A stretch of 64,000 nucleotides of DNA from Actinomycetes bacterium (GCA_021791845.1 JAJYVT010000008.1:1-64000), one strand, 5' to 3'; counted from the first letter of the stretch, positions 34,591-43,869 are shown. Notes: generated by a model from the letters alone, not told the origin. Made by a program: numbers and translations.

Positions 34591-35595
34591 TCAGGTGCCG
34601 CCGACGGCCTCGGCCAGCCGCGCCACCAGGCCCGCTTCCGCCAGCTCGTGGGCGACCCGCACCGCGTTGTGCATGGCGGTGGCACTGGAGGACCCGTGGC
34701 TGATCACGCACACCCCGTCCACCCCGAGCAGCATGGCGCCGCCGGTGTTCTCGGGATCGAGCTCGGCGGCGATCGGCACGAGGTGCGGCAGCAGGGCCTC
34801 CGAGGCGGCGATGGTGGAGGCGTCCGTGCCGAACACGGCAAACAGCGTCTCGACGATGAAGCGGAGCGAGCCCTCGAGCGCCTTCAAGGTCACGTTGCCG
34901 GTGAACCCGTCGGTCACCACCACGTCGGCCGGGCTGGGCAGGAGGTCCCGCCCCTCCACGTTGCCCACGAACCGGACACCGGCGCCCCCGGCCAGGGCGG
35001 CGTGGGTCTCCTTCACCACCGGGGTCCCCTTGCTCGGCTCCTCGCCGATCGAGAGCAGGGCCACCGACGGGTCCGGGATGCCGTAGCGGGCCGAGGCGTA
35101 CGCCGCACCCATCTTGGCGAACTGCACCAGCATGGCGCTGGTGCACTCGGCGTTGGCGCCGGCGTCCACCAGGACGGCCGGCTCGCGGCCGAGCCGTGGC
35201 AGGGGGGTGGCGATGCAGGGCCGGGTGACGCCCCGCAGGCGGCCCATGCGCAGCAGCGCCGACGCCATGGTGGCCCCCGTGTTGCCGGCGCTCACCATGG
35301 CCGACGCCTTGCCGTCGCGCACCAGCTCGGCCGCCCGCACGAGGGAGGAGTCCTTCTTGCGCCGGACGGCCTGGCCGGCGTCCTCGTGCATCTCGACGAC
35401 CTCGGTGCACGCCACGACGGGCAGCCCGGCGGGGTCGCCGATCAGCTCGGGCGGCCCGACCAGCACCACCTCGATCCCCTCGTCGGCGGCCTGGCGGGCC
35501 CCGGCGACGATCTCGCCCGGCGCCTTGTCCCCACCCATCGCGTCGACGGCCACCGGCAGGGTCGCCGCCGGCCCGGCCGCCGGCGCGTCGGCCAC
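34591..35595 (-). CDS. plsX: Phosphate acyltransferase PlsX
   Basis: Converts acyl-ACP to acyl-phosphate, the first step of phospholipid synthesis with PlsY. LPVAVDAMGGDKAPGEIVAG start, VSAGNTGATMASALL, VLVDAGANAECTSAML, NVEGRDLL and VTDGFTGNVTLKALEG are all present. GTG start yields 334 residues and lies one base after the rpmF stop, so translation is probably coupled. ATG is not available in the correct place. Confidence 0.95.
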   Translation of the reverse strand: MADAPAAGPAATLPVAVDAMGGDKAPGEIVAGARQAADEGIEVVLVGPPELIGDPAGLPVVACTEVVEMHEDAGQAVRRKKDSSLVRAAELVRDGKASAMVSAGNTGATMASALLRMGRLRGVTRPCIATPLPRLGREPAVLVDAGANAECTSAMLVQFAKMGAAYASARYGIPDPSVALLSIGEEPSKGTPVVKETHAALAGGAGVRFVGNVEGRDLLPSPADVVVTDGFTGNVTLKALEGSLRFIVETLFAVFGTDASTIAASEALLPHLVPIAAELDPENTGGAMLLGVDGVCVISHGSSSATAMHNAVRVAHELAEAGLVARLAEAVGGT

Positions 35596-35596
35596 C

Positions 35597-35776
35597 TCAG
35601 TCGACCTCGACCGCCTGGCGGCCCTTGTACCAACCGCAGTTGGGGCAGACCACGTGGGGCAGCTTCGCCTGATGGCAGTGCGGGCACACGCTGCGTGCCG
35701 GAGCCTCCAGCCGCCAGTTGGCGGCCTGGCGGCTGCGGCCCTTGGCCTTGGATGTCTTCTTCTTGGGGACTGCCAT
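35597..35776 (-). CDS. rpmF: 50S ribosomal protein L32
   Basis: A 59-residue ribosomal protein beginning MAVPKKKTSKAKGRSRQA and containing two zinc-ribbon pairs, CPHC and CPNC. These four Cys make it the zinc-binding form. It lies between the DUF177 gene (120 bp) and plsX (1 bp), an arrangement conserved in most bacteria. AUG follows a GCG-rich spacer with GGAGCG roughly eight bases upstream. Confidence 0.95.
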   Translation of the reverse strand: MAVPKKKTSKAKGRSRQAANWRLEAPARSVCPHCHQAKLPHVVCPNCGWYKGRQAVEVD

Positions 35777-35896
35777 CCTCGTCGCGCTCCAGGTCCGTGC
35801 CGGCCCCTTCGGCCGGCGGTTGGTCGCTCCGGGTGCCCGCCGGACGGCGCGCGCCCGTGGGCGGCGGTCCGGAGGCGCCGGCCGGTGGCGCGTGGG

Positions 35897-36433
35897 CTAC
35901 TTGACCGACCGGAGCACGTCGAGGTTAGCCCACCTGGGGTCCCGGGGCGCCTCGCAGCCGCAGGTCTCCTGGTTCCGGTCGCAGCCGCAGATGGGGCAGA
36001 GCCCCTGGCAGTCCTCCCGGCACAATGGCGCCATGGGCAGCTCGAGCACCACCGCGTCACGCACCATCGGGGCCAGATCGAGCTCGTCCTGCACGATCGG
36101 GTAGGCCTCGTCGTCCTCGGGGTCGCCGTAGCCGGCACCGGGCTCGGTGAAGCGCTCGCGCACCGGGATCCGCAACATGCCCTCGATGGGCTGCGCGCAC
36201 CGGCGGCACATCCCCCGCCACGGCGCCGCGACCGTGCCCGTCACCATCACCCCGCCCGAGAACGACTCCAGCGTCACCTCGCAGATGGCGTCGGCGCCCT
36301 CGGGGACGGCGCTGTCAGCGGCTGACCGGGCGACGATCAGGCCCTCGGGGTCCACCGGCCCGGTGCGGACCTCGTGCCAACGGGTGCCGGGCACCCGGCG
36401 GAGCCTGGCCACGTGTACCACGAAGGGGTCCAC
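35897..36433 (-). CDS. DUF177 (YceD) family protein
   Basis: Conserved partner of rpmF; YceD/DUF177 proteins are linked to 23S rRNA maturation or to rpmF control. CRRC (about 76-79) and, near the C-terminus, CREDCQGLCPICGCDRN may bind zinc. Length 178 is normal. GTG start (MDPFVVHVARLRRVPG). Sits 50 bp after the coiled-coil gene and 120 bp before rpmF. Precise function is unknown. Confidence 0.88.
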   Translation of the reverse strand: MDPFVVHVARLRRVPGTRWHEVRTGPVDPEGLIVARSAADSAVPEGADAICEVTLESFSGGVMVTGTVAAPWRGMCRRCAQPIEGMLRIPVRERFTEPGAGYGDPEDDEAYPIVQDELDLAPMVRDAVVLELPMAPLCREDCQGLCPICGCDRNQETCGCEAPRDPRWANLDVLRSVK

Positions 36434-36483
36434 CTGTACCTCCTTTCCCGCGCCTCCCCCCGGGGGACGCGGCAGCCGTTCCG

Positions 36484-37062
36484 CTACGCGAGGTCCTGGT
36501 CGAAGAAGCCCGACTCGTCGCCCTCCGCGGGGATGTCGGCCGGCTCGGGCGCCGACGGGACCGCCGCCTGCAGCTTGTCCCTCCCGGCCCGCACCGTCCG
36601 GGTGATCCGTTCCAGCACGATCTCCATGCCCGCCAGCTTCTGGTCGCAGTAGTCCTCCGCCTCGTGGCGGAGGCGCCGGGCCTCCTCGTTGGCGTCGTCC
36701 AGGATCCGCTGGGCCACGAGGTTGGCCTGACGGACCACCTCCGTCCGCGACACCATGTGCTCGGCCCGGGCCCGCACGTCCTCCATCAACGCGTCGGCCT
36801 CCCGGGCCCGCTCGGCCAGGAACTCCTCTCGCTCCCGCAAGAGCCAGCGGGCTTGGCGCAGCTCGTCGGGGAGCTGCGACTGCGCGGCCCGCAGCAGCTC
36901 GACCAGCTCGTCCCTCGAAACGAGCACCGAGGCGGACAGCGGCATCGCCTTCGCCGACGACACCAGGTCGATCGCCCGCTGGATCAGGCCCTCGGCGTCG
37001 GCCGGGAAGACGTCGTCCTCCGAGGGGTCGTCCCGGGCCAGGTCCTCGAAGATCTCGCTCAT
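36484..37062 (-). CDS. DivIVA-like coiled-coil protein (Rv2927c type)
   Basis: A 192-residue acidic coiled-coil protein. It starts SEIFEDLARDDPSEDD, then a helical region with VSRDELVELLRAAQSQLPDELRQARWLLRERE and a long coil to about residue 165. I recognise it as the actinobacterial gene that lies between coaD and DUF177 (Rv2927c in M. tuberculosis). DivIVA-like scaffolding or septum function is inferred. ATG overlaps the coaD stop by one base. Confidence 0.78.
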   Translation of the reverse strand: MSEIFEDLARDDPSEDDVFPADAEGLIQRAIDLVSSAKAMPLSASVLVSRDELVELLRAAQSQLPDELRQARWLLREREEFLAERAREADALMEDVRARAEHMVSRTEVVRQANLVAQRILDDANEEARRLRHEAEDYCDQKLAGMEIVLERITRTVRAGRDKLQAAVPSAPEPADIPAEGDESGFFDQDLA

Positions 37063-37571
37063 CAGGAGGGTACCGGTCCCGGACCGGTCGCCGAACGGGG
37101 GAACTTGGCCTCCAGGCGGTCGGCCACCGGCTTGGGCACGAACTCGCGTACGTCCCCGCCGAACCGCGCCACCTCCTTCAAGAGGCGGGAGGCGATGAAG
37201 GCGTGCTGGGACGTGCTCGGGAACAAGACCGTCTCCACTCCGGAGAGCTGGCGGTTCATCTGGGCCATCTGGAGCTCGTTCTCGAAGTCCGACACGGCCC
37301 GCAGTCCCTTGGCGATCGCCGTGGCGCCGACGTCGCGGGCGACGTCCACGACGAGGGTGGCCACCCCCACGATGCGGACGCCGTCCACGTGGGCGAGGGA
37401 CTCCTCCACCATCTCCGTCCGCTCCTCGATCGAGAAGAGCGGCTCGGCCTTCTGCGGGTTGCGCAGCACCGCCACCACCACGTGCTCGAAGAGCTTGGAC
37501 GCCCGCTCCACCACCTCCAGGTGACCGTTGTGGAACGGGTCGAAGGACCCCGGGAACAGGACGGTCGTCAT
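37062..37571 (-). CDS. coaD: Phosphopantetheine adenylyltransferase
   Basis: Fourth step of CoA synthesis: 4'-phosphopantetheine + ATP to dephospho-CoA. Nucleotidyltransferase motif PGSFDPFHNGH (about 7-17) and the C-terminal STSQHAFIASRLLKEVARFGG, with GLRAVSDFENELQMAQMNR. Length 169 is normal. ATG start overlaps the rsmD stop by 4 bp. The rsmD-coaD order is widely conserved. Confidence 0.97.
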   Translation of the reverse strand: MTTVLFPGSFDPFHNGHLEVVERASKLFEHVVVAVLRNPQKAEPLFSIEERTEMVEESLAHVDGVRIVGVATLVVDVARDVGATAIAKGLRAVSDFENELQMAQMNRQLSGVETVLFPSTSQHAFIASRLLKEVARFGGDVREFVPKPVADRLEAKFPRSATGPGPVPS

Positions 37572-38167
37572 CGCGGGCTCGGTCCTCGGAGGGCAGGCGC
37601 CGCCAGCGGCTCGCTGCCCGCGGCAGGCCCACCCCGGGCTTCGGACATGCGGACCACGGTCACGAGCGTACCGCCGTAGCGGCGCGACCTTGCGATCATC
37701 CAGCCGTCCGGCGGCTCGACCGGCGCCGCCGACTCGAGCACGGCCACGTCGGCCTGCAGCACCGACAACAGCGTGGTCCAGTCGGAGAAGGCGTACGGCG
37801 GGTCGCACAGCGCCAGGGTGACGCGCGGGGCCCGCCCCAGCCAGCCCGGCAGCTCCGCCCGGACGAGCGACGCCTCCCGACCGGCGAGCCCGGTGGCCGC
37901 CAGATTGGTCCGGACGGCGGCCAGTGCGGCCGCATCGTGGTCGACGAAGGTGACCTGCGCCGCCCCGCGAGACAGCGCCTCGAGCCCGAGCGCCCCGCTG
38001 CCGCAGAACAGGTCGAGCACGGTGGCGCCCTCCACCCCGCCCATCGACCCCAGGACGTCGAAGATGGCCTCCCGCACCCGGTCGGAGGTGGGCCGGACGC
38101 TGCCGGGAAGACGGGCCGGAAGCCGGCGCCCCCGGCTCGAGCCGGCGATCACGCGCACGTGGGCCAC
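37568..38167 (-). CDS. rsmD: 16S rRNA (guanine-966-N2)-methyltransferase RsmD
   Basis: SAM-dependent methyltransferase of 16S rRNA. MAHVRVIAGSSRGRRL start, RPTSDRVREAIFDVL, SAM motif VLDLFCGSGALGLEALSRGA (about 51-70), and catalytic DPPY. Length 199. Several GTG codons occur at the start (38167, 38155); the first has the family-like extension. Downstream of recG by 48 bp and overlapping coaD. Confidence 0.95.
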   Translation of the reverse strand: MAHVRVIAGSSRGRRLPARLPGSVRPTSDRVREAIFDVLGSMGGVEGATVLDLFCGSGALGLEALSRGAAQVTFVDHDAAALAAVRTNLAATGLAGREASLVRAELPGWLGRAPRVTLALCDPPYAFSDWTTLLSVLQADVAVLESAAPVEPPDGWMIARSRRYGGTLVTVVRMSEARGGPAAGSEPLAAPALRGPSPR

Positions 38168-38215
38168 GGTACCGCCCGGGCCCCGCCGAAGGGTGCACCG
38201 GGCACCGACCGCGGC

Positions 38216-40540
38216 TCAGCTCTTGAAGAGGTAGGCCTCCTCATCGGGGTCGAGGAACAGCCGGATCTCGTCGGCCAGCGCGGGGTGCTGGTCCAGCCGG
38301 GGGTCGCCCTGCGTCACGTCCTCGGCCACGGCCCGGGCCGCGTCCAGGAGATCGGTGTCGTTGCGCACCGAGGCGAGCCGCAGGTCGCTCCGGCCCTTCT
38401 GGCGGGCGCCGAGGATCGTCCCCTCACCCCGCAGCTCGAGGTCGACCTCGGCAAGCTCGAAGCCGTCCGTGGTCCGGGCCATGGCCTGCAGGCGCTCGTG
38501 CGCCTCGGGGCTGGCGCCCGAGCCGAGGAGGTAGCACCAGCTCGGCAGGTCGCTGCGGCCGACGCGTCCTCGCAGCTGGTGGAGCTGGGCGATCCCGAAC
38601 CGCTCGGCGCTCTCGACCACCATCACCGTGGCCTCGGGGACGTCCACGCCGACCTCCACCACGGTCGTCGCCACCAGCACGTCGACCGCGCCGGCACGGA
38701 AGTCGCCCATCACCTGCTCTTTGGCCGCGGCCGGCATCTGGCCGTGCAGGAGCCCGAGCCGGAGGCCGGCCAGCACCCCGGACGCGAGCCGGTCGTGCTC
38801 CTCGGTGGCCGACCGGGCCTGCACCCGCTCGGACCCTTCCACCAGGGGGCACACCACGAACGCCCGGCGTCCGGCCGCTACCTCGGCCCGGACGCGGGCC
38901 CACGCTGCTTCCTCGTCGGAAGGGGCCCGCGCCCACACGGTCTCCACCGGGACGCGCCCCGGCGGCAGCTCGTCGAGGACGACCATGTCGAGGTCGCCGA
39001 AGAGCACCATCGCCGCCGTCCGGGGGATCGGCGTGGCGGTCATCACGAGCAGGTCGGGGTCGGCGCCCGCCCCCGACTCCTCGGCCACGACCGAGGACCG
39101 GCCCTTCGCTCGCAGCGCGGCCCGCTGCTCCACCCCGAAGCGGTGCTGCTCGTCGATCACGACCAGCCCGAGCGACCGGAACCGCACGTCGTCGGTGAGG
39201 AGCGCGTGGGTCCCCACCGCGAGGTCCACCGATCCGTCACGAAGCCCGGCGTGCAGGCGGGACCGCTCGGCCGCCGTGGTCCGGTTGGTGAGGAGGGCGA
39301 CCGTGACCGGCCGCTGCCCGCCCAGGCGGGCCGGATCGGGCACCGCCAGCCCCTCCAAGAGGGCCCGCACGCCGAAGTAGTGCTGCTCCGCCAGCACCTC
39401 CGTCGGCGCCATGAGGGCACCCTGGTGGCCACCCTGGACGGCGGCGAGCAGCGAGGCGAGCGCGACCACGGTCTTGCCCGATCCCACGTCGCCTTGGAGG
39501 AGGCGGTGCATGGGGAGCGGCCCGGCGAGCTCGGCGAAGATCGCCGCCAGCGCCCGGCGCTGGGCCTGGGTGAGGGCGAAGGGCAGGCCGCGCAGGAACC
39601 GCTGGACCAGCGTCGCCCCGCCGGGCGTCGGGCCATCCGGCGTCGCCCCGCCGGCCGTCGGGCCCGACCGCTCGCCTGTCGGACGCGAGGTGGACGACAC
39701 GACGTCGAGGGCGGAGACCTGGTGGCGGATGGCACGGGCGTCCGCCTCCAGCGCCCGGCGGCGAAGCACGAGCGCCAGCTGCAAGCGGAGGAGCTCGTCG
39801 AACGCCAGGCGCCGGCGAGCCGGGGCCCGGGCGGTCATCGAGGGCGGGAGGTGGACGTCGTGGACGGCGCGGGTCCGATCCACCAGGTCGAGCGCGCTGC
39901 GCCACCGCTCCGGCAGCGGGTCCTCCAGCTCCCCGGCCCGACGGATCGCCTCGTCGACCCATCCCCCGATCTCCCAGCTCGAGAGGCCGGCACGGGCCGA
40001 CGCCGGGTACACCGGCACGATGCGCATGGTGCGCCGGGCCGCGGCCGGTGCGCTCTCGGCGTCGCCGGCCACCACCACGTCGACCACCGGGTTGGTCATC
40101 CGGCGGCTGCCGCGGAAGGTGTCGAGCTTGCCGAAGAACAGCGCCTCGGTCCCCTCGGTCAGCTGGCGCGCCCGCCACGGCTGGTTGAAGAACGTCACGG
40201 TCATCCCCGCCGTCCCGTCGTGCACGCCCGCCTCCACCAGCGAGCGCCCGTTGCGGGTCCGCCGCGCCCGGACACGCCCGACCGTGGCCAGCACGACCGC
40301 CTCGTCCCCCACCGCCAGCTCCGCCAGGTCGACCCGGCGACTGCGGTCGATGTAGCGGTAGGGGTAGGTGGTGAGCAGGTCGAAGACCGTCTGGATGCCG
40401 ATCGAGGCCAACGCCGCCGCCTTCTGGTCCCCGAGCCCGCGCAACCTCGTCACGGGGATGTCGGTGAGCTGGCGGAGCGTGCGGCCCGGCGTCGGCGACG
40501 AGGCCTTGGCGGCCGCCCGGCGAGGGGACCCCGCGGTCAC
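38216..40540 (-). CDS. recG: ATP-dependent DNA helicase RecG
   Basis: Branched-DNA helicase that remodels stalled forks. Wedge domain with ARRTRNGRSLVEAGVHDGTAG; helicase core with MHRLLQGDVGSGKTVVAL (Walker A), APTEVLAEQHY, VIDEQHRFGVEQR (DEQH box), MTATPIPRTAA and the C-terminal QLRGRVGRSDLPSWCYLL. Length 774. Odd: a Pro/Thr/Gly-rich insert (about residues 295-318) with the repeated unit GGATPDGP/TPGGAT in front of the helicase core. GTG start overlaps the stop of the fakA-like gene by 4 bp. Confidence 0.95.
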   Translation of the reverse strand: MTAGSPRRAAAKASSPTPGRTLRQLTDIPVTRLRGLGDQKAAALASIGIQTVFDLLTTYPYRYIDRSRRVDLAELAVGDEAVVLATVGRVRARRTRNGRSLVEAGVHDGTAGMTVTFFNQPWRARQLTEGTEALFFGKLDTFRGSRRMTNPVVDVVVAGDAESAPAAARRTMRIVPVYPASARAGLSSWEIGGWVDEAIRRAGELEDPLPERWRSALDLVDRTRAVHDVHLPPSMTARAPARRRLAFDELLRLQLALVLRRRALEADARAIRHQVSALDVVSSTSRPTGERSGPTAGGATPDGPTPGGATLVQRFLRGLPFALTQAQRRALAAIFAELAGPLPMHRLLQGDVGSGKTVVALASLLAAVQGGHQGALMAPTEVLAEQHYFGVRALLEGLAVPDPARLGGQRPVTVALLTNRTTAAERSRLHAGLRDGSVDLAVGTHALLTDDVRFRSLGLVVIDEQHRFGVEQRAALRAKGRSSVVAEESGAGADPDLLVMTATPIPRTAAMVLFGDLDMVVLDELPPGRVPVETVWARAPSDEEAAWARVRAEVAAGRRAFVVCPLVEGSERVQARSATEEHDRLASGVLAGLRLGLLHGQMPAAAKEQVMGDFRAGAVDVLVATTVVEVGVDVPEATVMVVESAERFGIAQLHQLRGRVGRSDLPSWCYLLGSGASPEAHERLQAMARTTDGFELAEVDLELRGEGTILGARQKGRSDLRLASVRNDTDLLDAARAVAEDVTQGDPRLDQHPALADEIRLFLDPDEEAYLFKS

Positions 40541-42255
40541 TCGATGCCGAGAAGGTAGGCGTAGAGCGGCTGGGCACCGTGGTGCACCTCTGCCTCGACG
40601 CCGCTGCGCTCCTCGTGCAGCCACTCGGTGATCCGGCGGGTGGCGGCGGGCGTCGACCCCTCTCCCTCGATCACCGTCACCAGCTCGTGCTCCGGTGCCA
40701 GGGCCGACTCGAGGAGCTGGAGGGCGGCGCCGTCCGGCGAGCCGGCAACAGCCACCACCTTCCCCCGCACGAGACCGAGCCAGTCGCCCTCGCGCACGGG
40801 GCCGGCCGGCGTGTCGGCGTCCCGCACGGCGCGGGTGACCGCGCCGGGGAGCACCCGGGCGGCCGACGCGGTCATCGCCGCCGCGTTCTCGTCCGCCCCG
40901 GCGTCGGGGTCGTAGGCGAGGAGGGCGGCGAACCCCTCCACGATGCTGCCGGTCGGCACCACCCGGACCGCCCTGTCGGTCAGCCCGTCGACCTGCGCCG
41001 CCACCGGCTCCACGTTCTCGTTGTTGGGCAGGACCACGACCTGGCGCGAGCCGGTCGCCTCCACCGCCGCCAGCAGCTGCTCGGTGGAGGGGTTCATCGA
41101 CTGGCCTCCGGTCACCAGGTGGTGCACGCCGAGCGACCGGAAGATGCGGCCGATGCCGTCGCCTGCCACCACGGCCACCACCGAGGTGGGCGGGGGCGGC
41201 GACGGCACCTCCGGCTCGCGGGCGGCATCGCGCACCCAGCGCTCCTCCTGCACCTGCTCGGCCAGGTCGGTGACCCGGATCTGGTGCGGGCGGCCGATGT
41301 CGATGGCCGCCTCGACGGCGGCGCCGATGTCGTTGGTGTGCACGTGGCAGTTCCACACGCCGTCGCCGCCCACCACGACGATCGAGTCCCCGATCCCCGA
41401 CCAGACCTCCTTGAAGGCGTCGATGGCGTCGTCCGGCGCGTCGAGGAGGTACATCACCTCGTAGCGAAGGTCCACCGCGTCGCCAGGACCCCCGGCGCCT
41501 GCACCGGGGAGCCCGGCGCCGCCCGCCGAGGCCGCGGCCCCGGTGCCGGCCGACGCCGCCGGGTCCGTCCCCTCCACCCTGGCGCCGGCGTCGAGCGCGG
41601 CCGCCGGGACCTCCGCCGGCGGCTGGACTGGCCGCCCGTCGAGGACCGACAGGATCGAGTCGAAGAGGAGCACGTAGCCCGCACCGCCGGCGTCGACGAC
41701 CCCGGCCCGGGCCAGGGCCTCGAGCAGCGTCGGGGTCTCGGCCAGCGCCCGGCCGGCCGCGAGGCGCGCCTGCTCGACGGTGCCGACCAACGGCGCCCCG
41801 GACCGGCTTCCGGCCAGGGCGCCCTCGCCCGCCGCCCGGGCCACTGTCAGGATCGTGCCGGCGACCGGGCGCACCACCGCCTTCCGGGCCAGCTCACCCG
41901 CCGTCACCAGGGCTCCGGCCACGACGTCGGGGCCGGCGTCGAGCCCACCGCCGAGCTGCTCGGTCAAGCCCCGCAGGAGCTGGGAGAGGATCACGCCCGA
42001 GTTCCCCCGCGCGCCCATGAGCGACCCGTGGGCCACCGCCCGGCACACGTCGTGCATCGTGGCGGTGCCGTTGAGCTTGTCGAGCTCGCGGACGACCGCT
42101 TCGAGCGTGAGCGCCATGTTGGTGCCCGTGTCGCCGTCGGGGACCGGGTACACGTTGAGGCGGTTGAGGAGCTGTTGGTGGGCACGCAGCGCGTCGCGAT
42201 AGGCCAGCATGGCAGCACGGAGCTGCCGGGGCCCCAGCGCGACGGGCGGTGTCAT
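40537..42255 (-). CDS. DAK2-domain fatty-acid kinase-like protein (FakA type)
   Basis: FakA/YloV-type protein with an N-terminal DhaL-like kinase domain (VYPVPDGDTGTNMALTL at about 34-50 supplies the metal-binding Asp residues) and a C-terminal region (ITVLV-like blocks, LPNNENVEPVAAQV, GLVRGKVVAVA). FakA phosphorylates fatty acids bound to FakB. No fakB is in the window. An Ala/Gly-rich linker lies around residues 235-262. Length 572. ATG start. Divergent from rpmB with a 116-bp spacer; co-transcribed with recG. Conserved neighbour of rpmB in Gram-positives. Confidence 0.88.
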   Translation of the reverse strand: MTPPVALGPRQLRAAMLAYRDALRAHQQLLNRLNVYPVPDGDTGTNMALTLEAVVRELDKLNGTATMHDVCRAVAHGSLMGARGNSGVILSQLLRGLTEQLGGGLDAGPDVVAGALVTAGELARKAVVRPVAGTILTVARAAGEGALAGSRSGAPLVGTVEQARLAAGRALAETPTLLEALARAGVVDAGGAGYVLLFDSILSVLDGRPVQPPAEVPAAALDAGARVEGTDPAASAGTGAAASAGGAGLPGAGAGGPGDAVDLRYEVMYLLDAPDDAIDAFKEVWSGIGDSIVVVGGDGVWNCHVHTNDIGAAVEAAIDIGRPHQIRVTDLAEQVQEERWVRDAAREPEVPSPPPPTSVVAVVAGDGIGRIFRSLGVHHLVTGGQSMNPSTEQLLAAVEATGSRQVVVLPNNENVEPVAAQVDGLTDRAVRVVPTGSIVEGFAALLAYDPDAGADENAAAMTASAARVLPGAVTRAVRDADTPAGPVREGDWLGLVRGKVVAVAGSPDGAALQLLESALAPEHELVTVIEGEGSTPAATRRITEWLHEERSGVEAEVHHGAQPLYAYLLGIE

Positions 42256-42264
42256 GCCCGGCGA

Positions 42265-42273
42265 TGCTAACCT
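42265..42273 (+). promoter_or_regulatory. Possible extended -10 of rpmB
   Basis: TGCTAACCT matches the extended -10 form (TG, one base, TANNNT) about 100 bp before rpmB, in a region that is locally less GC-rich. No convincing -35 element precedes it. Confidence 0.35.
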
Positions 42274-42371
42274 CCAGCTCGTTCGTGACGACCTGCCGCT
42301 CGTCGCACGCGCCCTCGCCTCAGAAGGTGACGGCGGAGCGAGCGGGGGGACTGGGCCAGGAGGCAACGGCA

Positions 42372-42581
42372 ATGGCATCGGTGTGCGAGGTCTGCGGCAA
42401 GAAGCCGTCGTTCGGCATGAGCCTGAGCCACTCCCACCGCCGGACGAAGCGCCGTTGGAACCCCAACATCCAGCGCGTGCGCGCCATGGTGGGTGGGAGC
42501 CCGCGTCGTCTGAACGTCTGCACCTCGTGCCTGCGGGCCGGCAAGGTGCAAAAGCCGCCGCGCCGCTCCATCCCCGCCTGA
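42372..42581 (+). CDS. rpmB: 50S ribosomal protein L28
   Basis: A 69-residue L28. Canonical MASVCEVCGKKPSFGMSLSHSHRRTKRRWNPN, then RLNVCTSCLRAGKVQK; two CxxC pairs (CEVC, CTSC) make it the zinc-binding form. ATG has AGGAGG eight bases upstream. Divergent from the fakA-like gene. The downstream D,D-carboxypeptidase begins 10 bp after its stop. Confidence 0.96.
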   Translation: MASVCEVCGKKPSFGMSLSHSHRRTKRRWNPNIQRVRAMVGGSPRRLNVCTSCLRAGKVQKPPRRSIPA

Positions 42582-42592
42582 TCCGGCGGGGA
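42571..42592. terminator. Hairpin at the rpmB stop
   Basis: TCCCCGCC-TGATCC-GGCGGGGA, a perfect 8-bp stem with a 6-base loop containing the rpmB stop codon; its right arm ends at the start codon of the next gene. No T-run. Might attenuate read-through or hide the downstream start. Confidence 0.45.
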
Positions 42593-43869
42593 TGAGCTTG
42601 CCGCGCGCGCCGCGGCACGGTCGGGCGCGGCACCGCCGACCGCTGCCGCGGACCACACGGCGGCCGGCAGGCCGGAGGGTCGCCGTGGCCGTCGTCGTCC
42701 TCGCCGCCGTCGCCTTCGTCGTCGTGCAGCTGGTCCGGCCCGTGCCGGCGGTGGCGGCCACCGGCGCCACCGCGGTCACCACGCTGCCGGGCAGCCCCGC
42801 ACCCCTCGCCTGGCCGTCGCAGGGCCAAGCGGCGATCGGCGTCGAAGGGGCGGGCGTCCTGGCGCAGCACGGCACCGCCCCCGCCCCCCTCGCCAGCGTG
42901 ACCAAGCTCATGACGGCGTACCTCGTCCTGCACGACCACCCGCTGGCCAAGACAGCCACCGGCCCGAGCGTCACCATCACGGCGACAGACGTCACCACGT
43001 ACCAGAGCGACCTGGCCCAGGGCGACTCGGTCGTGGCGGTGACCGCCGGGGAGCAGCTGGACGAGCGCCAGCTGCTCGAGGGGCTCCTCATCCCGTCCGG
43101 GGACAACATCGCCGCCCTGCTCGCCGCCTGGGACGCCGGGAGCGAGCCCGCCTTCGTGGCCAAGATGAACGCCACCGCCCGCCGGCTCGGCCTGCGCGAC
43201 ACGCACTACGCCGACGCCAGCGGGGTGACACCAAAGACGGTCAGCACGGCAGCCGCGCAGGTCCGCCTGGCGATGGACGACATGACCATGCCCGCCTTCC
43301 GCGCCATCGTGGGCATGACCCAGGCCACACTGCCGGTGGCCGGGACCGTCTACAACGTCGACGCCCTGCTCGGCACCGACGGCATCATCGGCGTGAAGAC
43401 CGGCTACACGCCGCAGGCCGGCGGCTGCTTCGTGTTCGCCGCCGTCACCAAGGTGGGCGGCCGGACACGCACGGTCGTGGGCGCGGTGCTCGGCCAGCAG
43501 AGCACCCCGTCGCAGCCGAGCGTGCTGACAGCGGCGTTCGACGCGTCCACGGCCCTCCTCACCAGCGCCGAGCCCTCGCTCGAGCAGGAGACGGTGGTCC
43601 GGGCGGGAGCGGTGCTCGGCCATCTCCGGGCGCCATGGGCGTCGACGGTGGCGCTGCGGGCCACGAGGACCGTGACCCTCACCGGGCTGGCCGGCACCCG
43701 CGTCCGCACCGTGGTGGACCTCCCGGCGTCGGTCACGCCCCCCGTCGCCGGCGGTCGGCACCTCGGGTCGGCCCTGGTCGAGCTGGGGGGTCAGGAGGTC
43801 CGGGTGCCGCTGGCCTCCGGAGGCCCGCTGCCGGGCGCATCGCTCTCCTGGCGCCTCACCGACCTCTGA
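42592..43869 (+). CDS. D-alanyl-D-alanine carboxypeptidase (S11/DacA type)
   Basis: Penicillin-binding protein of the S11 family, trimming peptidoglycan stem peptides outside the membrane. An Arg-rich N-terminus precedes one membrane helix or signal (about residues 30-53, AVAVVVLAAVAFVVVQLV). Active-site motifs: SVTKLM (Ser nucleophile at about residue 103), SGDN, and KTG in GVKTGYTP. The C-terminal 130 residues form the usual second domain. No clear amphipathic tail helix, so anchoring is by the N-terminus. Start ATG overlaps a hairpin with rpmB; the unusual coupling to rpmB is worth noting. Confidence 0.9.
   Translation: MSLPRAPRHGRARHRRPLPRTTRRPAGRRVAVAVVVLAAVAFVVVQLVRPVPAVAATGATAVTTLPGSPAPLAWPSQGQAAIGVEGAGVLAQHGTAPAPLASVTKLMTAYLVLHDHPLAKTATGPSVTITATDVTTYQSDLAQGDSVVAVTAGEQLDERQLLEGLLIPSGDNIAALLAAWDAGSEPAFVAKMNATARRLGLRDTHYADASGVTPKTVSTAAAQVRLAMDDMTMPAFRAIVGMTQATLPVAGTVYNVDALLGTDGIIGVKTGYTPQAGGCFVFAAVTKVGGRTRTVVGAVLGQQSTPSQPSVLTAAFDASTALLTSAEPSLEQETVVRAGAVLGHLRAPWASTVALRATRTVTLTGLAGTRVRTVVDLPASVTPPVAGGRHLGSALVELGGQEVRVPLASGGPLPGASLSWRLTDL

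Noticed and set aside
36484-37632. A longer start for the DivIVA-like gene at 37632
   Set aside because: It runs through coaD in another frame. The shorter ATG at 37062 gives the family N-terminus.
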